Origin: Paraglaciecola polaris LMG 21857
GTDB taxonomy: Bacteria > Pseudomonadota > Gammaproteobacteria > Enterobacterales > Alteromonadaceae
Direction of reading: 5' to 3'
Assembly (NCBI RefSeq): GCF_000315055.1
Contig: NZ_BAER01000017.1
Coordinates: 310,001-374,000, forward strand
Length of the DNA stretch: 64,000 bases
Within the stretch, counting starts at the first letter, position 1; every line of letters starts with the position of its first letter. The notes under the pieces were generated by a model. The model was not told the origin of the DNA. It made no database searches and saw only the letters and a program-made list of their open reading frames with translations. This document shows positions 63,529 through 64,000 of this stretch, piece after piece. The position numbers were made by a program, and so were the translations under genes.

Positions 63529-64000
<472 letters not shown>

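Overview
The window looks like a chromosomal segment of a marine gammaproteobacterium of the Alteromonadales, most like Glaciecola/Paraglaciecola/Alteromonas. The reasons are the enteric-type his operon order with a bifunctional HisB and fused HisIE, the TonB-dependent receptors paired with glycan-type enzymes, the PEP-CTERM-like surface protein, and a moderate base composition. No phage, insertion sequence, CRISPR array, rRNA or tRNA gene was recognised.

Layout. Positions 1-6.6 kb hold a partial YdeP/FdhF-like molybdoenzyme with fdhD, a TauE/SafE permease, DUF2244 and DUF2855 proteins and a periplasmic metallo-beta-lactamase-fold hydrolase. Positions 7-16.7 kb hold a PEP-CTERM-like protein, an unrecognised exported protein, a chemoreceptor with a nitrate-sensor-type domain, a PhoD-like phosphatase, and a LysR regulator divergent from an SDR/HCCA-isomerase pair. 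Positions 17.2-28.2 kb are a carbohydrate region: a GH127-type glycosidase, a GntR/UTRA repressor, a GH31-TRAP transporter operon and a TonB receptor. Positions 28.5-36.2 kb carry a small hypothetical gene, a MerR/CDF metal-efflux pair and a TetR-controlled RND pump with two adaptors. Positions 36.3-41.1 kb are a five-gene leftward operon: aldo/keto reductase, TauD-type dioxygenase, YeiH-type exporter, SorA-type sulfite dehydrogenase and a c-type cytochrome. Positions 42.4-51.2 kb are hisL-GDCBHA-(branched-chain aminotransferase)-F-IE, with a readable attenuator. Positions 51.5-53.4 kb carry cytochrome b561, YceI and an Hsp20 gene with a sigma-32-like promoter and a ROSE-like thermometer. Positions 53.5-62.7 kb are a leftward sulfatase/FAD-oxidoreductase/sodium symporter/TonB-receptor locus with an IclR regulator. 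The window ends with MAPEG and a partial adk.

Main observation. A near-perfect palindrome built on TCTTATATAAGA occurs at the GH31-TRAP promoter, the TonB-receptor promoter and the promoter of the aldo/keto reductase-dioxygenase-sulfite dehydrogenase operon, with a weaker copy before gntR. At the GH31 and reductase promoters the whole arrangement is the same: TTGACA, 17 bp, TAACTT, 2 bp, operator. This links outer-membrane uptake, an acid-type TRAP importer and an alpha-glycosidase to a dioxygenase, an aldehyde reductase, sulfite oxidation and sulfate export. The simplest reading is one regulon for an anionic, probably sulfonated, sugar such as a sulfoquinovose-type compound. Its C-S bond would be broken by the dioxygenase, the resulting aldehyde reduced by the AKR, and the sulfite oxidised and removed. 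The GH31 lacks part of the classical sulfoquinovosidase signature as I recall it, so the exact substrate is open.
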